Below, piece after piece: positions 54,058 through 64,000 of a stretch of 64,000 nt of DNA; the first letter of the stretch is position 1; each line of letters begins with the position of its first letter. Under the pieces are notes generated by a model. The model saw only the letters and a list, made by a program, of their open reading frames with translations, was not told where the DNA came from and ran no database searches. This stretch comes from Diphasiastrum complanatum (Eukaryota > Streptophyta > Lycopodiopsida > Lycopodiales > Lycopodiaceae). Made by a program: the position numbers and the translations under genes. The DNA is taken from the NCBI GenBank assembly GCA_029204225.1, contig CM055093.1, positions 28,469,777 through 28,533,776 of the forward strand, in the 5' to 3' direction.

Positions 54058-55623
54058 ATGGCTAGTTCCTCCATGGCCTCAGATGACAAACTTATGGATT
54101 TTTTTAATGCCAGTGACATTCCATCTGACAAATTAGAGTATTTTGCTAGTATTTTTTTTGCTCCCTTTGATATCGATAAGCTAGTTTATGAGAATCGTTA
54201 TAATTTAATTTCTTATCTTGATATTTTTTCTCAGATTATTAGTACTCCTATCATGGATATAGATAATTTTTGTTTCGTTCATTTTCAGGACCTTGTACAT
54301 TCCCAACCATCCTCTAAGCATAAACACAATAGAAAGTACTCTAACCTGCATGACCATTTCAAAATATATATATATATATTGTGATATCCACAAACGAATA
54401 TGTTGCCTTCTAATCAAAGGAATGGCTTTTGTGTTCTACATATCTGCTGAAATTCCAGATGATGAATCTGTTGAATCTTCAACTGTTCCATTGATCAAAG
54501 CATCTGCACCTACTCCAGTTGATGTAAATAATGCAGATATTGATATAGGCCTTGAAGCTGAAGCCTCTATGGCCTCAGATTATAAAAAAACTCTCCCTCA
54601 TTCTATAATCCTCTCTGATTCTCTTCCATCTGCATCTTCTGTTAATCAATTAACTCTACTTGATGTTCCTTTATATTTTATAAATAATGAATGTTATATT
54701 TCATCTAATGATATAGAAGATGTATTGAATCTGAGAGAGGATGAAATCCTCTCAATTTTTGCTCAAAATTTAGCAGAATTTTCTGACATTGTTTATTACT
54801 CATATGATGACCTTGAAAATGAGATAAATTATGATAAAGATGGCAATTGGAAATCTGGCAATGAGGCCTTGGGAGCCATGATTGAAAAATCTAAAGCCTA
54901 TGAAAAGACTTTGCCTACAGAGGAGGAATTTTTGGAATTTCAAAACAGATATCCCCCTAGGGCTAGATATATCCCCTCCGGAAATGTAGAGGCCATTGGA
55001 GGACATGACATCAACAGAGCAAACGTCATTGATTATGATGATTATGATCTGGTAAGTAGATATTATATTGGTATTGATATTGTTCAGTTTTCTTATTTCT
55101 TATTGGTATTGATATTGTTCAGTTTTCTTATTGAGTTTGTAGTGTTATGTATCATTCTAAATTTATTTTCTTTTCTCATTTACAAGATGCTATTGAAATA
55201 GATGCCTTTGGTATGAGACATGGAGGCGTCCGAGGTGTATCAGCCGGGAGAAAAGATGTTTCTCTATCTCATTATTTGAAAAACTTTTAAAATAATGAGA
55301 TTTGTATATATCATTCATCTTATAATCCATATGCAACCACTGTTATTATGGCCATCAAATCATTATCAGTTTGTTTAGGAGGCCATAAGCACGCAAGAGA
55401 AACATATAAAATAATTTTTGTGAAGAGAGATTTGGCTATCAAGATATTAGGTTATACTCCCAATGAGACTACCAAAAGATCATCTGCAATGGCCCTTTAT
55501 TCGGGTTACATTGATATGAGCAAGAGGAAAAATTTAGAATTTTTGGATCCATATGAAAGGAGATTATTCCTTCACAACAATACCATCCGTCTGAATCTTG
55601 AAGAGGATGATGATGATAATTAA
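54058..55623 (+). pseudogene. Unrecognised acidic protein gene, several blocks
   Basis: Three open blocks on the plus strand. 54058-54350 starts MASSSMASDDKLMDFFNAS. 54455-55051 has YFINNECYISSNDIEDVLNL and YDDLENEINYDKDGNWKSGN and ends at a strong CTG|GTAAGT donor. 55197-55623, after a TTTACAAG acceptor, has AFGMRHGGVRGVSAGRKD and ends EEDDDDN. The blocks do not join in phase at 55051/55197 and a stop lies at 55288-55290, so either exons are missed or the gene is broken. The encoded proteins are acidic and have no domain I can name. Head-to-head with the protease-like gene. Confidence 0.45.
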
Positions 55624-55778
55624 ATAATATTCTGTAATAGATTTTTGATATATTACAAGGATTTCTCTTTTGTGATGAATTTGAATGCCTTTCGAAATAT
55701 CGTAATACTGGCGAGTTTTTAGCTTGATATCTAAATTGTGCTTTTCTGTAAAACCACTGAAAAAGTTGAACTAAATAT

Positions 55779-56081
55779 TTATTTCTTGAATTGTGTCCTC
55801 CATGATTGTTGCTCTATGGCTCCCCTTGCTTGCCAATGAGATTTTTCCATGCCTTGTGATGACCAGATACTTAAGCTCCCATATTCCTTTACAAAATAAG
55901 TTGCATGATGAAGAAGGATGTGCTGCAAACAATAGTTCTGATTAGTTACATCAGCAGAAAAAAATATAAGCCTAAATGAGAAAAGTGCCAGATATAGCAC
56001 CATGTAATGAGTAACGTTGTCTTTTCCACAACAGTCATGTACAGATTTTACAAATGTGGTGCAATGATTTTGCAAAGTCCT
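55779..56081 (-). pseudogene. Gene X, C-terminal exons (left of the insertion)
   Basis: Minus strand. From the insertion site at 56081 it reads TLQNHCTTFVKSVHDCCG then NVTHYM, a 78-bp GTGCTA...TTGCAG intron (55923-56000), then HILLHHATYFVKEYGSLSIW and SSQGMEKSHWQARGA, ending at a TAA at 55779. This pattern (TPYMH, then a GS-x-W-SQQG-x-EK box) recalls a large uncharacterised eukaryotic protein family known to me only from predicted proteins. It is the continuation of the exon at 62811 on. Confidence 0.65.
56077..56081 (+). repeat. Left target-site duplication of gypsy B (GTCCT)
   Basis: Pairs with GTTCT at 62811-62815: 4 of 5 bases equal. Confidence 0.8.
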
Positions 56082-57100
56082 TATTGGCTGATTCTATCGA
56101 ATCTCCAAGATACTCGGACAAAGCAACTCAAGAGCACCTCTCACCTTAGACTGAGGAGGTCTCTGAGAAGACGAGACTAATGAAGACTGAGAGCCGAGTA
56201 TGAGAGCCGAGAAATGCTAGTTAGGAATGACAAGTAAAGACTGTGTAAACCTCATGGTGAATCCCGGAAGATGGAATGACCATGTAGGAACTAGTATTTC
56301 TAGGCAAATGTAATAAATGCAAGTAGACCCCTCTTAAAGAAAGTAGAGTGAGCCACCTTTTGATGGTGACCTCTAGTGGAGAGCAATATTCCACTTGTAA
56401 TTTGTGAAATGTGGAAATTCCACTAGGATGCCACCTAAGGAGCTCTCTTGCTTATTTAAGAGACTCCCTCTTTGTGAAGAGGAGCTTTTTGCATTGTATC
56501 TACTCCATGATTAATAAGAAGATTTTCCATGAGTTTGATGCTACACTAAGCTCCTTGATCATGATGGTTTTCTTGAGTGATGCCCCTATGATCATGCCCT
56601 TCCATTCATATTGTGTGTGGTTGTGGATTTAGAGTGGATTAGTTTTCTTGCTTTGTAGAGTGGATTAGATTTCTTGCTTTCTTGTGGATTACTTTAGAAG
56701 TTAGCATTCAAGTAAACTAAATAGGCTGGATCTGTGGTCTTGATTCTTAGATTGTTAAAATGCTGCTAGGAACCTTGTTTCTTGTTTCTTGAATCTTGTT
56801 TTCAGTAGCTAATCTAGTTCTTGATTGTTCTTTGATTCAGTAGTAGGTGTAGGTTTGCTCCTTGCTTTGAAACGCTGATGCTCTTGAGCTGTAGATGGTT
56901 ACATGGCTAGTGTATGCATGTAGCTGAGTATCAAATCCATTCTCCCATTGACAGGCTGGGAAATACATTGAAACTGAGAAACGCTTCTACTGTTGACTGT
57001 TCTAACAAGAAGATAATCCATAACGAACTGTAACGTCAGAAACAATAAAAGAAAGAAAAGAGAAAAAGTCGTGTTCATAGAGGCAGTGAATCTGTGAAAT
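56082..57100 (+). mobile_element. 5' LTR of gypsy B
   Basis: Begins TATTGGCTGATTC (ancestral TGTTGG, mutated at base 2) and ends ...CTGTGAAAT before the primer site. Near-identical to 61716-62810 but lacks about 85 bp present there (62376-62460). Confidence 0.9.
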
Positions 57101-57114
57101 TTTGACGCCGTTCC
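57101..57114 (+). promoter_or_regulatory. Gypsy B primer-binding site (mutated)
   Basis: TTTGACGCCGTTCC corresponds to TTTGGCGCCATTCC in gypsy C, with changes inside the core TGGCGCC. Confidence 0.75.
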
Positions 57115-57299
57115 ATAGCTCCACGGACATTACACAGCTCAAACCATTCAAATCTGTGCTCCACAACCATTGCTCTCCGCACTTCCATGCTTTCATATCA
57201 GAGCACACCATTTTCAAACCGGCTTACCGCGAATCGCACTTCTCAACAGATGCTTCATGCTCCATTCTCAGCTGAGCCACAGTTCCATTTCAACCGGCA

Positions 57300-57850
57300 C
57301 CAGAGCCATCTCTCACACCTCAACCGATGCGCTTCAATCCTATCTCAACCAATGGCCTTCAGACTTATCTCAACCGACGGCCATCAGTCTAATCTCAACC
57401 GAAGCCCATCAGTTAGATCTCAACCGATGCCCATCTCTCGGATCTCAACTGACGGCCTTCAGTCCTATCTCAACCGACGGCCTTCAGTTCCATCTTAGCC
57501 GACGCCCTCCACTTCCATCTCAGCCGACGCCCTCCACTTCCATCTCAGCCGACGCCCTCCACTTCCATCTCAGCCGACGCCCTCCACTTCCATCTCAACC
57601 GACACCCTCTACTTCCATCTCGGCCGATGCCCTTCACTTCCATCTCGACCGATGCCTGTCTGAGATCTCGACCGACGGGTTCGAGTCCGATCTTGATTGA
57701 CGGGTCTGGGTCCAATCTCAACCAATGGGTTTGCGTCCGATCTCGACCGATGGGTTCGCGTCCGATCTCAATCGACGGGTCTGGGTCCGATCTCGACTGA
57801 CGAGTCTGGGTCCAATCTCGACAGACAACGTTCTTCACCATCTCAACCGA
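57300..57850. repeat. 25-bp tandem repeat array in gypsy B leader
   Basis: About 22 units of 25 bp (atctcaaccgacggccatca plus five variable bases). The core TCTCAACCGACG is kept while the distal half varies in blocks (gccctccacttcc in the middle units, gggtctgggtccg toward the end). Confidence 0.95.
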
Positions 57851-58086
57851 CCCACTCCATGCCAAACCACATAACTTTCAACGACACCTCTGATTGACAT
57901 TCTGACTGAACCACCATCTTCTCACAGCCTTAGAGATTGAAAAAAAAAAAGGCATGAACACAATTTTTTTTTCAAAAAATAAAATTCATACCAGTAGAAA
58001 GCCCTTTTCATACTGAGTCTCCACCTTCACTTCCTTCAACACCCTAAAAAATCCAAAAACACCAGAAACACATACCCCAGTACCCA

Positions 58087-59399
58087 ATGGACCAACAAAA
58101 CGATCCTCAAGTCCCAGACGATTATCCATACGAGATCAGGTCCCCTGAAACTGAACAGATCAGACGTCATAGGTTCTACCAAATGAGAGCCGAACTCCAA
58201 GAGCCATTCACAAACCCGTTCAATGGACAAGAACCTGATAGAGCCGAGTCTTCACATGCACGACCCCGTTTTTATGGTGCTGAACCCTCACAGGCCAGAA
58301 CCAACCTTAATGGAGTCCCTGCTACCCACAGAGCTCATCTTGAAAGACGTACACCCAAGCTAGATCTACCAAAGTTTGACGGTACTTTGAGAATGCATGT
58401 GATGTATATGGCAAGACATCACCCGACGCCATGATTCAACTCTTCTCGATGACCATGATTGATCGAGCACGAGAATGGTCTTTTAACCTTGATCATGAAG
58501 ATAAACGTGACTGGTCACTCTTGAAGGAGGCCTTTATCAAATGCTTCAAGCCATTTCGCTTGCTAGAAAGCCCTTTTGTCAAGCTAAGTAATATCAAAAT
58601 GACAAACGACGAACGAGTACGAGACTATATTGAGCGTTTCAAACATCCCAAAAGTCAAGTACATGAACAGATGCTCATCATCTGGTTCTTAGTCAGCCTT
58701 CCAAGATGGATTAGACGCGAGCTTAAATCCAATGATGAATACACGAGTCTAAAGTTAGCTATGTCTGATGCCATCAAGGAAGAAGACGAAGGATCATATA
58801 TTGATGAATCTAGGAAAAGACAAGCACCACGTGCTCCTGTCCATGAGTCGAAGCTGATTGAGGACGCCCGAGATCAGCTTTGGAAATCACAGCTGGCGTT
58901 GCTTAGTAAGCAACACCAACTTCAGATGGAGAAACTCACCAATGAGTCTCAAGCTACCCTGAAGTCTATCCAAAGCAGTATGCTTGGTCAGTCAAACCTT
59001 GCACGGGTACCTTATAGACGCAAAACAATATGGTGTCCACACTGCCGGGCTATGCATCCTGTTGATGCTTGTCCTTCATATCGACCTATTCAAGCACATA
59101 CAGTTCAACAATATGAAGAACACCCATCCCAATCTAGAAATGCCTTGTCTTATCCTGACTATCCATCAAAAAGTCCAGACCCACTAGCCATACAAGATGG
59201 CTATGCAGTTATACAAGGGCCACTGCACACCAGATGCTTCATCTGTGGTGAAACTGGCCACTTCATGGTTGATTGTCTAGTCAAGACCAAGTACCATCTT
59301 GAGTGTCCCGATTGTATAAGAAAACACAGTTTCAAAGACTGTCCAAAACAACCAACTAAGATCCTACTTGCCCGTCACGTCAGTTATGAATCACAATAG
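58087..59399 (+). pseudogene. Gypsy B Gag
   Basis: ATG at 58087, MDQQNDPQVPDDYPYEIRSP. Capsid region KLDLPKFDGT, then a break: compared with gypsy C about nine codons (DPQRFFQVF) are missing near 58383 and the frame shifts. It resumes with SPDAMIQLFSMTMIDRAREW, then IIWFLVSLPRWIRRELKSND. Next is a helical stretch (LWKSQLALLSKQHQLQMEKL), a knuckle-like CPHCRAMHPVDAC, and a true CCHC knuckle CFICGETGHFMVDC (about 59240-59280) with the KHSFKDCPKQ tail. The stop is at 59397-59399. Apart from the one frameshift the frame is intact for 437 codons. It would build the particle if translated. Confidence 0.88.
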
Positions 59400-61715
59400 G
59401 ATCTTCATGACAACAACACGAGCACCATAGCAACCAGCAATTAAACCTGCTGCTCAATCGAGAAGTTTCTTGTAAACTTCTACTACATCACCGTCCAATA
59501 CACCACCTCCATACTGAAAAAGACAATATGAAATGAGTCCTTGTCGAAAGAAAGTAAAACCGATATTCCGTCATCTGCTACAATGTCCAACCAAGAGCAA
59601 CCTCCATAGGGAATTGACAGTTTTTCTCCCCTTCTACAAACTCAAATCTATTTGTCTTTCCACATGCAGATAAGATTTCCAATGTGCCAATACACAGTAC
59701 ATCTAGGATTCGGAAATCTATTTAGAGATTCGGTTCTGAATCTCTTGTTCAAAGAGGTCCTCAGGACATAGTACCTCACCCATACCTGCATCTCACGCTA
59801 TATCTTACAACATCTGTTATCCATGATGATAGATTTTAGTGTCACCAATCCTGTCTTGTTTTGACAAGGGCATGTCAGAGTAAGTCACATTATTCTACAA
59901 AATAACTGAAATATTGCAACTATCAAGATACATTATCCATGTTGATGAATGCAAGTTTTGTTTGACAAGTGCTATACAGTTCTCACTATCTGTAACATTT
60001 GTTTATTTCCTTGTTTCTCTTCACCTATTTTGTGTGATTGATTTTTGCATGAGGAATAGCTACTGCACGAGAGTCTTATGTAGAGCATCTCTGAAACACA
60101 TTTTCATTCATCTATCCATCTTCAGATTACCATGTACAATAGTTTAAATTTTTTGAAAACTATGAGAAATCCATGACAAGTTAGAGTTGATTCCTGCACT
60201 CATTGCCATATTATTCTTTAAGTCAACTACAGCAAGATCGAAACAAATTTAGTTAAAATTTGTTCAATCTTTAGTCTAATCACATGTTCAATGAGTTTCA
60301 GCTACGTGTTCCACACGTCGATCCAATCCTGAGCATGAACAGTCACCAGCAACAACATTCCCACCATCAGATTTTTTTTGGGGGGGAGAAAGTGGATCTG
60401 CTTAGATCCACTGGAGTAGTTACATTGCCTACAACAACGTCAGCAAGATCGACAACCAAGGTCACAAATCCAAAGTCAACAATGACAAGACTAAGAAGAT
60501 AGATGGGCAATCCAAATCGACTTAGTCAGAAGAAGTACCCCAGTCACGATGAAGATCCTTCAGAAAGAGAAACACAAGCATTGGAAAATCAGTCTCCGTT
60601 TTCAACCAACCTCTTGCCATACTTCTGCGCCCATTCTCATGTCTATCGTCCACACCATCTACTGTCGTCACCAACACCCTCCCTTCCATCTGTTTGTTTA
60701 TCATCAGTTTACTGTTCTTCTAAGAAATTCCCAATTTTTTATAGTCTTACCGAAGCAGCTGATAGATCATTGCAAGTGTCTTGTGGAGACCAACTACCAC
60801 CTATATTGGTTGTTCAGCCAAAAAAGACCTACAAAAGCAGGCGCAACAGCTAGAAGAAATAAAAAGAAAGATCCAGGAAGCTGAGGAGGAAAGGACAAAA
60901 ACAATAGATGAGTCAGATCGATCTTGATCAAAAGAAACTCTCTGGAGTAATGGTAGTTGAATCCTCTCTTATGAAGCCCAAAGAGATCCAAAAGTAACGG
61001 ATCAAAAGAAAGAGCTACAGAAAATGAAAGATGAAGATATCCGTGAACCTGCAAATAAAGCAACCTCCTCACCCAACAAGTGGTGGTCGAAGTTCGACAT
61101 TGCAAGGGTCCAAGGTTGCAATTGTAGAACTATCAGTTCCTTCACCTTGTCACCAAGCCTTCATCATGTTTCCTCACCGTTACCAAACCGTCCATCCAAA
61201 ACTATTTCTACCACCAGATTTTTTATGATGAGTCCATCCCCTTGAGACTGAAAACCAAGATTTGTGCTACCTATCAGAAAAGAGCATCGACAAGACTAGA
61301 ACTTCAACTGAGAGAAGAACCACGGAAACACCCAGAGGCAAATGGATGATACAGACCTCCCAGAAGATAGAATCTGCCAAGAAACCAAAGATGAAACCGT
61401 CAATGGCAGATACAAGTGACAAAACAAAGAGACACATGGAAAGCACTCGAGCATGCAAGTTGTGAAGCTGTTGAGAGCTCCCCAATTTTGAGAATGTCAA
61501 CCAATTGTAGCAATAAGACATTCTGATCCCATCACGACAATTTGTGAAAAACAGTTTTTGTGATAAAGACTGGCGACAATAAGCACTTGGTTTTATGTAA
61601 GCAAACGAGGATCTACGCTTTTTCAAGTGACGATCGAAGACGCCAATGTGAAAGCGGAGCGACATCGTCCAATATGAGTTGCAGTGGGTCCTGCAACACA
61701 TTAGGGGTGGGATGA
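59400..61715 (+). other. Gypsy B post-gag region without pol
   Basis: About 2.3 kb, conserved with gypsy A (5164-6590, inverted). Short open frames include a helical, charged segment near 60825-60910 (LEEIKRKIQEAEEERTKTID) that may be a degraded second Gag-like ORF. No polymerase or integrase motif. A purine-rich TTAGGGGTGGGATGA (61701-61715) precedes the 3' LTR. Confidence 0.6.
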
Positions 61716-62810
61716 TGTTGGCTGATTCTGTCGAATCCCCAAGATACTCGGACAAAGCAACTCAAGAGCACCTCTCACCTTAGACCGAGGAGGTCTCTGA
61801 GAAGACGAGACTAATGAAGACTGAGAGCCGAGTATGAGAGCCGAGAAATGCTAGTTAGTAATGACAAGTAAAGACTGTATAAACCTCATGGTGAATCCCG
61901 GAAGATGGAATGACCATGTAGGAACTAGTATTTCTAGGCAAATGTAATAAATGCAAGTAGACCCCTCTTAAAGAAAGTAGAGTGAGCCACCTTTTGATGG
62001 TGACCTCTAGTGGAGAGGAATATTCCACTTGTAGTTTGTGAAATGTGGAAATTCCACTAGGATGCCACCTAAGGAGCTCTCTTGCTTATTTAAGAGACTC
62101 CCTCTTTGTGAAGAGGAGCTTTTTGCATTGTATCTACTCCATGCTTAATAAGAAGATTTTCCATGAGTTTGATGCTACACTAAGCTCCTTGATCATGATG
62201 GTTTTCTTGAGTGATGCCCCTATGATCATGCCCTTCCATTCATATTGTGTGTGGTTGTGGATTTAGAGTGGATTAGTTTTCTTGCTTTGTAGAGTGGATT
62301 AGATTTCTTGCTTTCTTGTGGATTAATGTAGAAGCTATCATTCAAGTAAACTAAATAGGCTGGATCTTTGGTGTGATTCTTGCATATCTCTGTACAATCC
62401 AGTTCTGGATTGCTCTTGAGTATTTAAGCGTCAAGTGATGAGTGTTTCTTGATTCTTAGATTGTTAAAGTGCTGCTAGGAATCTTGTTTCTTGTTTCTTG
62501 TTTTTGTTTTTTGAATCTTGTTTTCAGTAGCTAATCTAGTTCTTGATTGTTCTTTGATTCAGTAGTTAGTGTAGGTTTGCTCCCTGCTCTCTCTTGAGTT
62601 GTAGATGGTTACATGGCTAGTGTACGCATGTAGCTGAGTATCAAACCCGTTCTCCTATTGGCAGGCTGGGAAATACATTGAAACTGAGAAACACTTCTAC
62701 TGTTGACTGTTCTAACAAGAAGATAATCCATAACAAACTGTAATGTCAGAAGCAATATAAAAAAGAAAAGAGAAAAAGCTGTGTTCACAGAGGCAGTGAA
62801 TCTGTGAACA
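61716..62810 (+). mobile_element. 3' LTR of gypsy B
   Basis: Starts TGTTGGCTGATTCTG and ends ...GAATCTGTGAACA. Direct repeat of 56082-57100. Confidence 0.92.
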
Positions 62811-62815
62811 GTTCT
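62811..62815 (+). repeat. Right target-site duplication of gypsy B (GTTCT)
   Basis: Pairs with GTCCT at 56077-56081. Confidence 0.8.
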
Positions 62816-63976
62816 CATATCTGCTGATGATAGGTTTTCTTTCCTAATAACACCTATGAGTTTGTCTAAGTTGGTCCACACTTGTCCCTTTTCCACTCGA
62901 TTACTTCCTTCCAAACTTCGTGTGGCTTGAACAATTTCTCTCCAAATTTCGTATCTGACACTTGATTCTTTGCATGTGTGATTGGATAAAAATCTTCTTG
63001 CTTTAGCACCTCCAATTGATGGCTTATTAGGAACGTTTCCTTTTTTCCCTGAGAGTCTGTCACTTTTTTTCAATTGTGACATTTCCTTTATGTAGTCCTG
63101 CATTTGACAGAACAATTGCCAACCTCCTAATTGCTGCTTTAGCCACTGACTCTGGTTTATGATTCCATGCTAGTAGAATATGCAGGTAAATTAGTTTTTC
63201 AATAATACGAACCTCAGCATGCAATGTGCATATGTGAACATATTTTAATGGAATTGGCAAAACGCTTTTCATATTTGGATCTTCAGCTTCTCGTGTTGGG
63301 CCAATGTTTGTTGATTGTTCCAAATTCATATTGTAGCAATCCTTCATGCAATAAAGACATGGATGCTTTGATGTTGCCCCGTGAGAGACATTATACATAC
63401 ATTTTAATGTTCTCAAATCCCCTTCAAGGTGCCATTGAATTTGAAAATTTCCATGGTTTTCGACCGTAAATTTCTCACCCTCCAAATGTCTCTTTATAGT
63501 CTCACCATAGTTTGTTCTTGAAAATATCCATGATAGTATTTTATGGTCCTCTTTCAAGACCTGTAGAGAAACAAATAATGCATCACATGTCAATAAAAAC
63601 TGACAAGGTATGAATTTTTAATATAGATATTCTAAATGAAAATTGAAATGTATACCTGGAATGCCGCCAACCACCATATGTGATTTTCCGATTGAACACT
63701 AAACATTCGATCATCTGTATCTAAAATTTTGTTCATCAAAGTGACACTCACACGTTCCAACTTTTGACCCTTGATGACTTCAGATTCATCCAATTTTATT
63801 ACAATAATGATCTTTCCATTTACTTGATGTTCGTCTAGTTTATAGAATCGAATAATGTATTTTAGAACATTTTCAATATCAAGGAAAATATTATTGCAAT
63901 CATTGTAATTGAGCTCACCATATTCTGATTTGTATAATTCAGTTATATGAAGTGGTTGGCCAACTACTTTGAACAT
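62811..63976 (-). pseudogene. Gene X, N-terminal and middle exons (runs off the right edge)
   Basis: Minus strand. Exon up to 63656 (KVVGQPLHITELYKSEYGEL ... HIWWLAAFQ), a 95-bp phase-0 intron (GTATAC ... CTACAG, 63561-63655), then from 63560 VLKEDHKILSWIFSR, HLEGDLRTLKCMYNVSHGAT and the Cys pair SKHPCLYCMKDC. The frame ends at a TGA after a run of seven A, and the protein clearly continues one frame over (SDRLSGKKGNVPNKPSIGGA ... SSADMRT) to the gypsy B insertion at 62810. The order of motifs (G-x-L, C-x2-C, PSI-x-G, TPYMH, SQQG) matches the uncharacterised family mentioned for 55779-56081. Function unknown, possibly transposon-derived. Confidence 0.65.
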
Positions 63977-64000
63977 TCCGTCATTATAAAAATTTCTTGC

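Larger units (their letters stand above)
56082..62810 (+). mobile_element. Gypsy element B, gag-only, complete with both LTRs
   Basis: 6.7 kb element: 5' LTR 56082-57100, primer site, leader repeats, Gag 58087-59399, about 2.3 kb without pol, purine tract, 3' LTR 61716-62810, flanked by a 5-bp duplication. There is no RT, RNase H or integrase motif in any frame, and the same is true of its relative A. It fits the plant class of terminal-repeat Gag-only elements (TR-GAG), which rely on another element's pol. Gypsy C shares its LTR blocks and Gag and could be that helper type. Confidence 0.9.

Noticed and set aside
54660-54800. Possible KilA-N/Bro-N-like domain in the plus-strand gene
   Set aside because: Only a loose visual resemblance; key positions cannot be aligned with confidence, so no function is assigned.
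57300-57850. Regular short repeats suggestive of a CRISPR array
   Set aside because: Units are contiguous, without unique spacers, inside a plant retrotransposon leader, and there are no cas genes.
57170-57897. Open frame of 176 codons and overlapping frames in the gypsy B leader
   Set aside because: They run through a 25-bp tandem array in more than one frame on both strands. The repeat simply lacks stops, and the unit length rotates the frame.
1-64000. tRNA, rRNA or organelle genes
   Set aside because: No cloverleaf, rRNA core or organelle gene order was recognised. The tRNA-like strings found are retrotransposon primer sites.

Overview
The window is nuclear DNA of a land plant or close relative. 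It is AT-rich, has no operons, has spliced genes with GT-AG introns of about 80-640 bp, and is about two-thirds LTR-retrotransposon debris of the Ty1/copia and Ty3/gypsy types. The one clearly intact host gene (43933-48550, + strand) encodes an AINTEGUMENTA/PLETHORA/BABY BOOM-class (euANT) double-AP2 transcription factor, a family of streptophytes. I cannot name the species. A lycophyte, fern or bryophyte is my guess, not a result.

Layout. 1-2170: copia relics. 2500-7517: a 5'-truncated gypsy element (A, - strand) whose 3' LTR is split by a 1.8 kb solo LTR with a target duplication. 7518-12893: a nearly complete but mutated copia element (copia-1, + strand) with a tandem duplication in its reverse transcriptase. 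12894-16647: a second copia element (copia-3, - strand) carrying an inversion of about 1.56 kb that also swapped part of the copia-1 LTR. 16654-19750: related copia LTRs and a 3' pol relic. 19780-22464: the 5' half of another copia (copia-2, + strand). 22465-24224: coiled-coil Gag-like ORF and 23-25 bp tandem repeats. 24225-32054: a long gypsy element (C, - strand) with 5' LTR, primer site, leader repeats, Gag, protease, RT, RNase H and integrase. 32055-37217: gypsy relics (F, E). 37218-38585: the 3' end of copia-4 with a complete LTR. 38586-43932: mostly intergenic, with a very old copia remnant.

43933-48550: the euANT gene, nine coding exons including the conserved 9-nt microexon and a first intron with a GC donor. 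48551-51199: downstream flank with microsatellites and a copia/LTR remnant. 51200-55623: a divergently arranged pair of decayed genes. One is a Ulp1/C48-like cysteine protease whose active-site Cys and Asp appear replaced; the other is unrecognised. 55779-63976: a third broken gene (X, - strand, running off the right edge) whose exon is interrupted by a full 6.7 kb gag-only gypsy element (B) with LTRs, primer site and a 5-bp target duplication. The gene X reading frame joins exactly across the insertion.

How parts relate. Gypsy A and B are two copies of one non-autonomous family that has Gag but no pol. Gypsy C shares their LTR plan, leader repeats and Gag plan and is the natural candidate for the autonomous partner. 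The transcription factor is the only gene for which an expressed, functional product is well supported.
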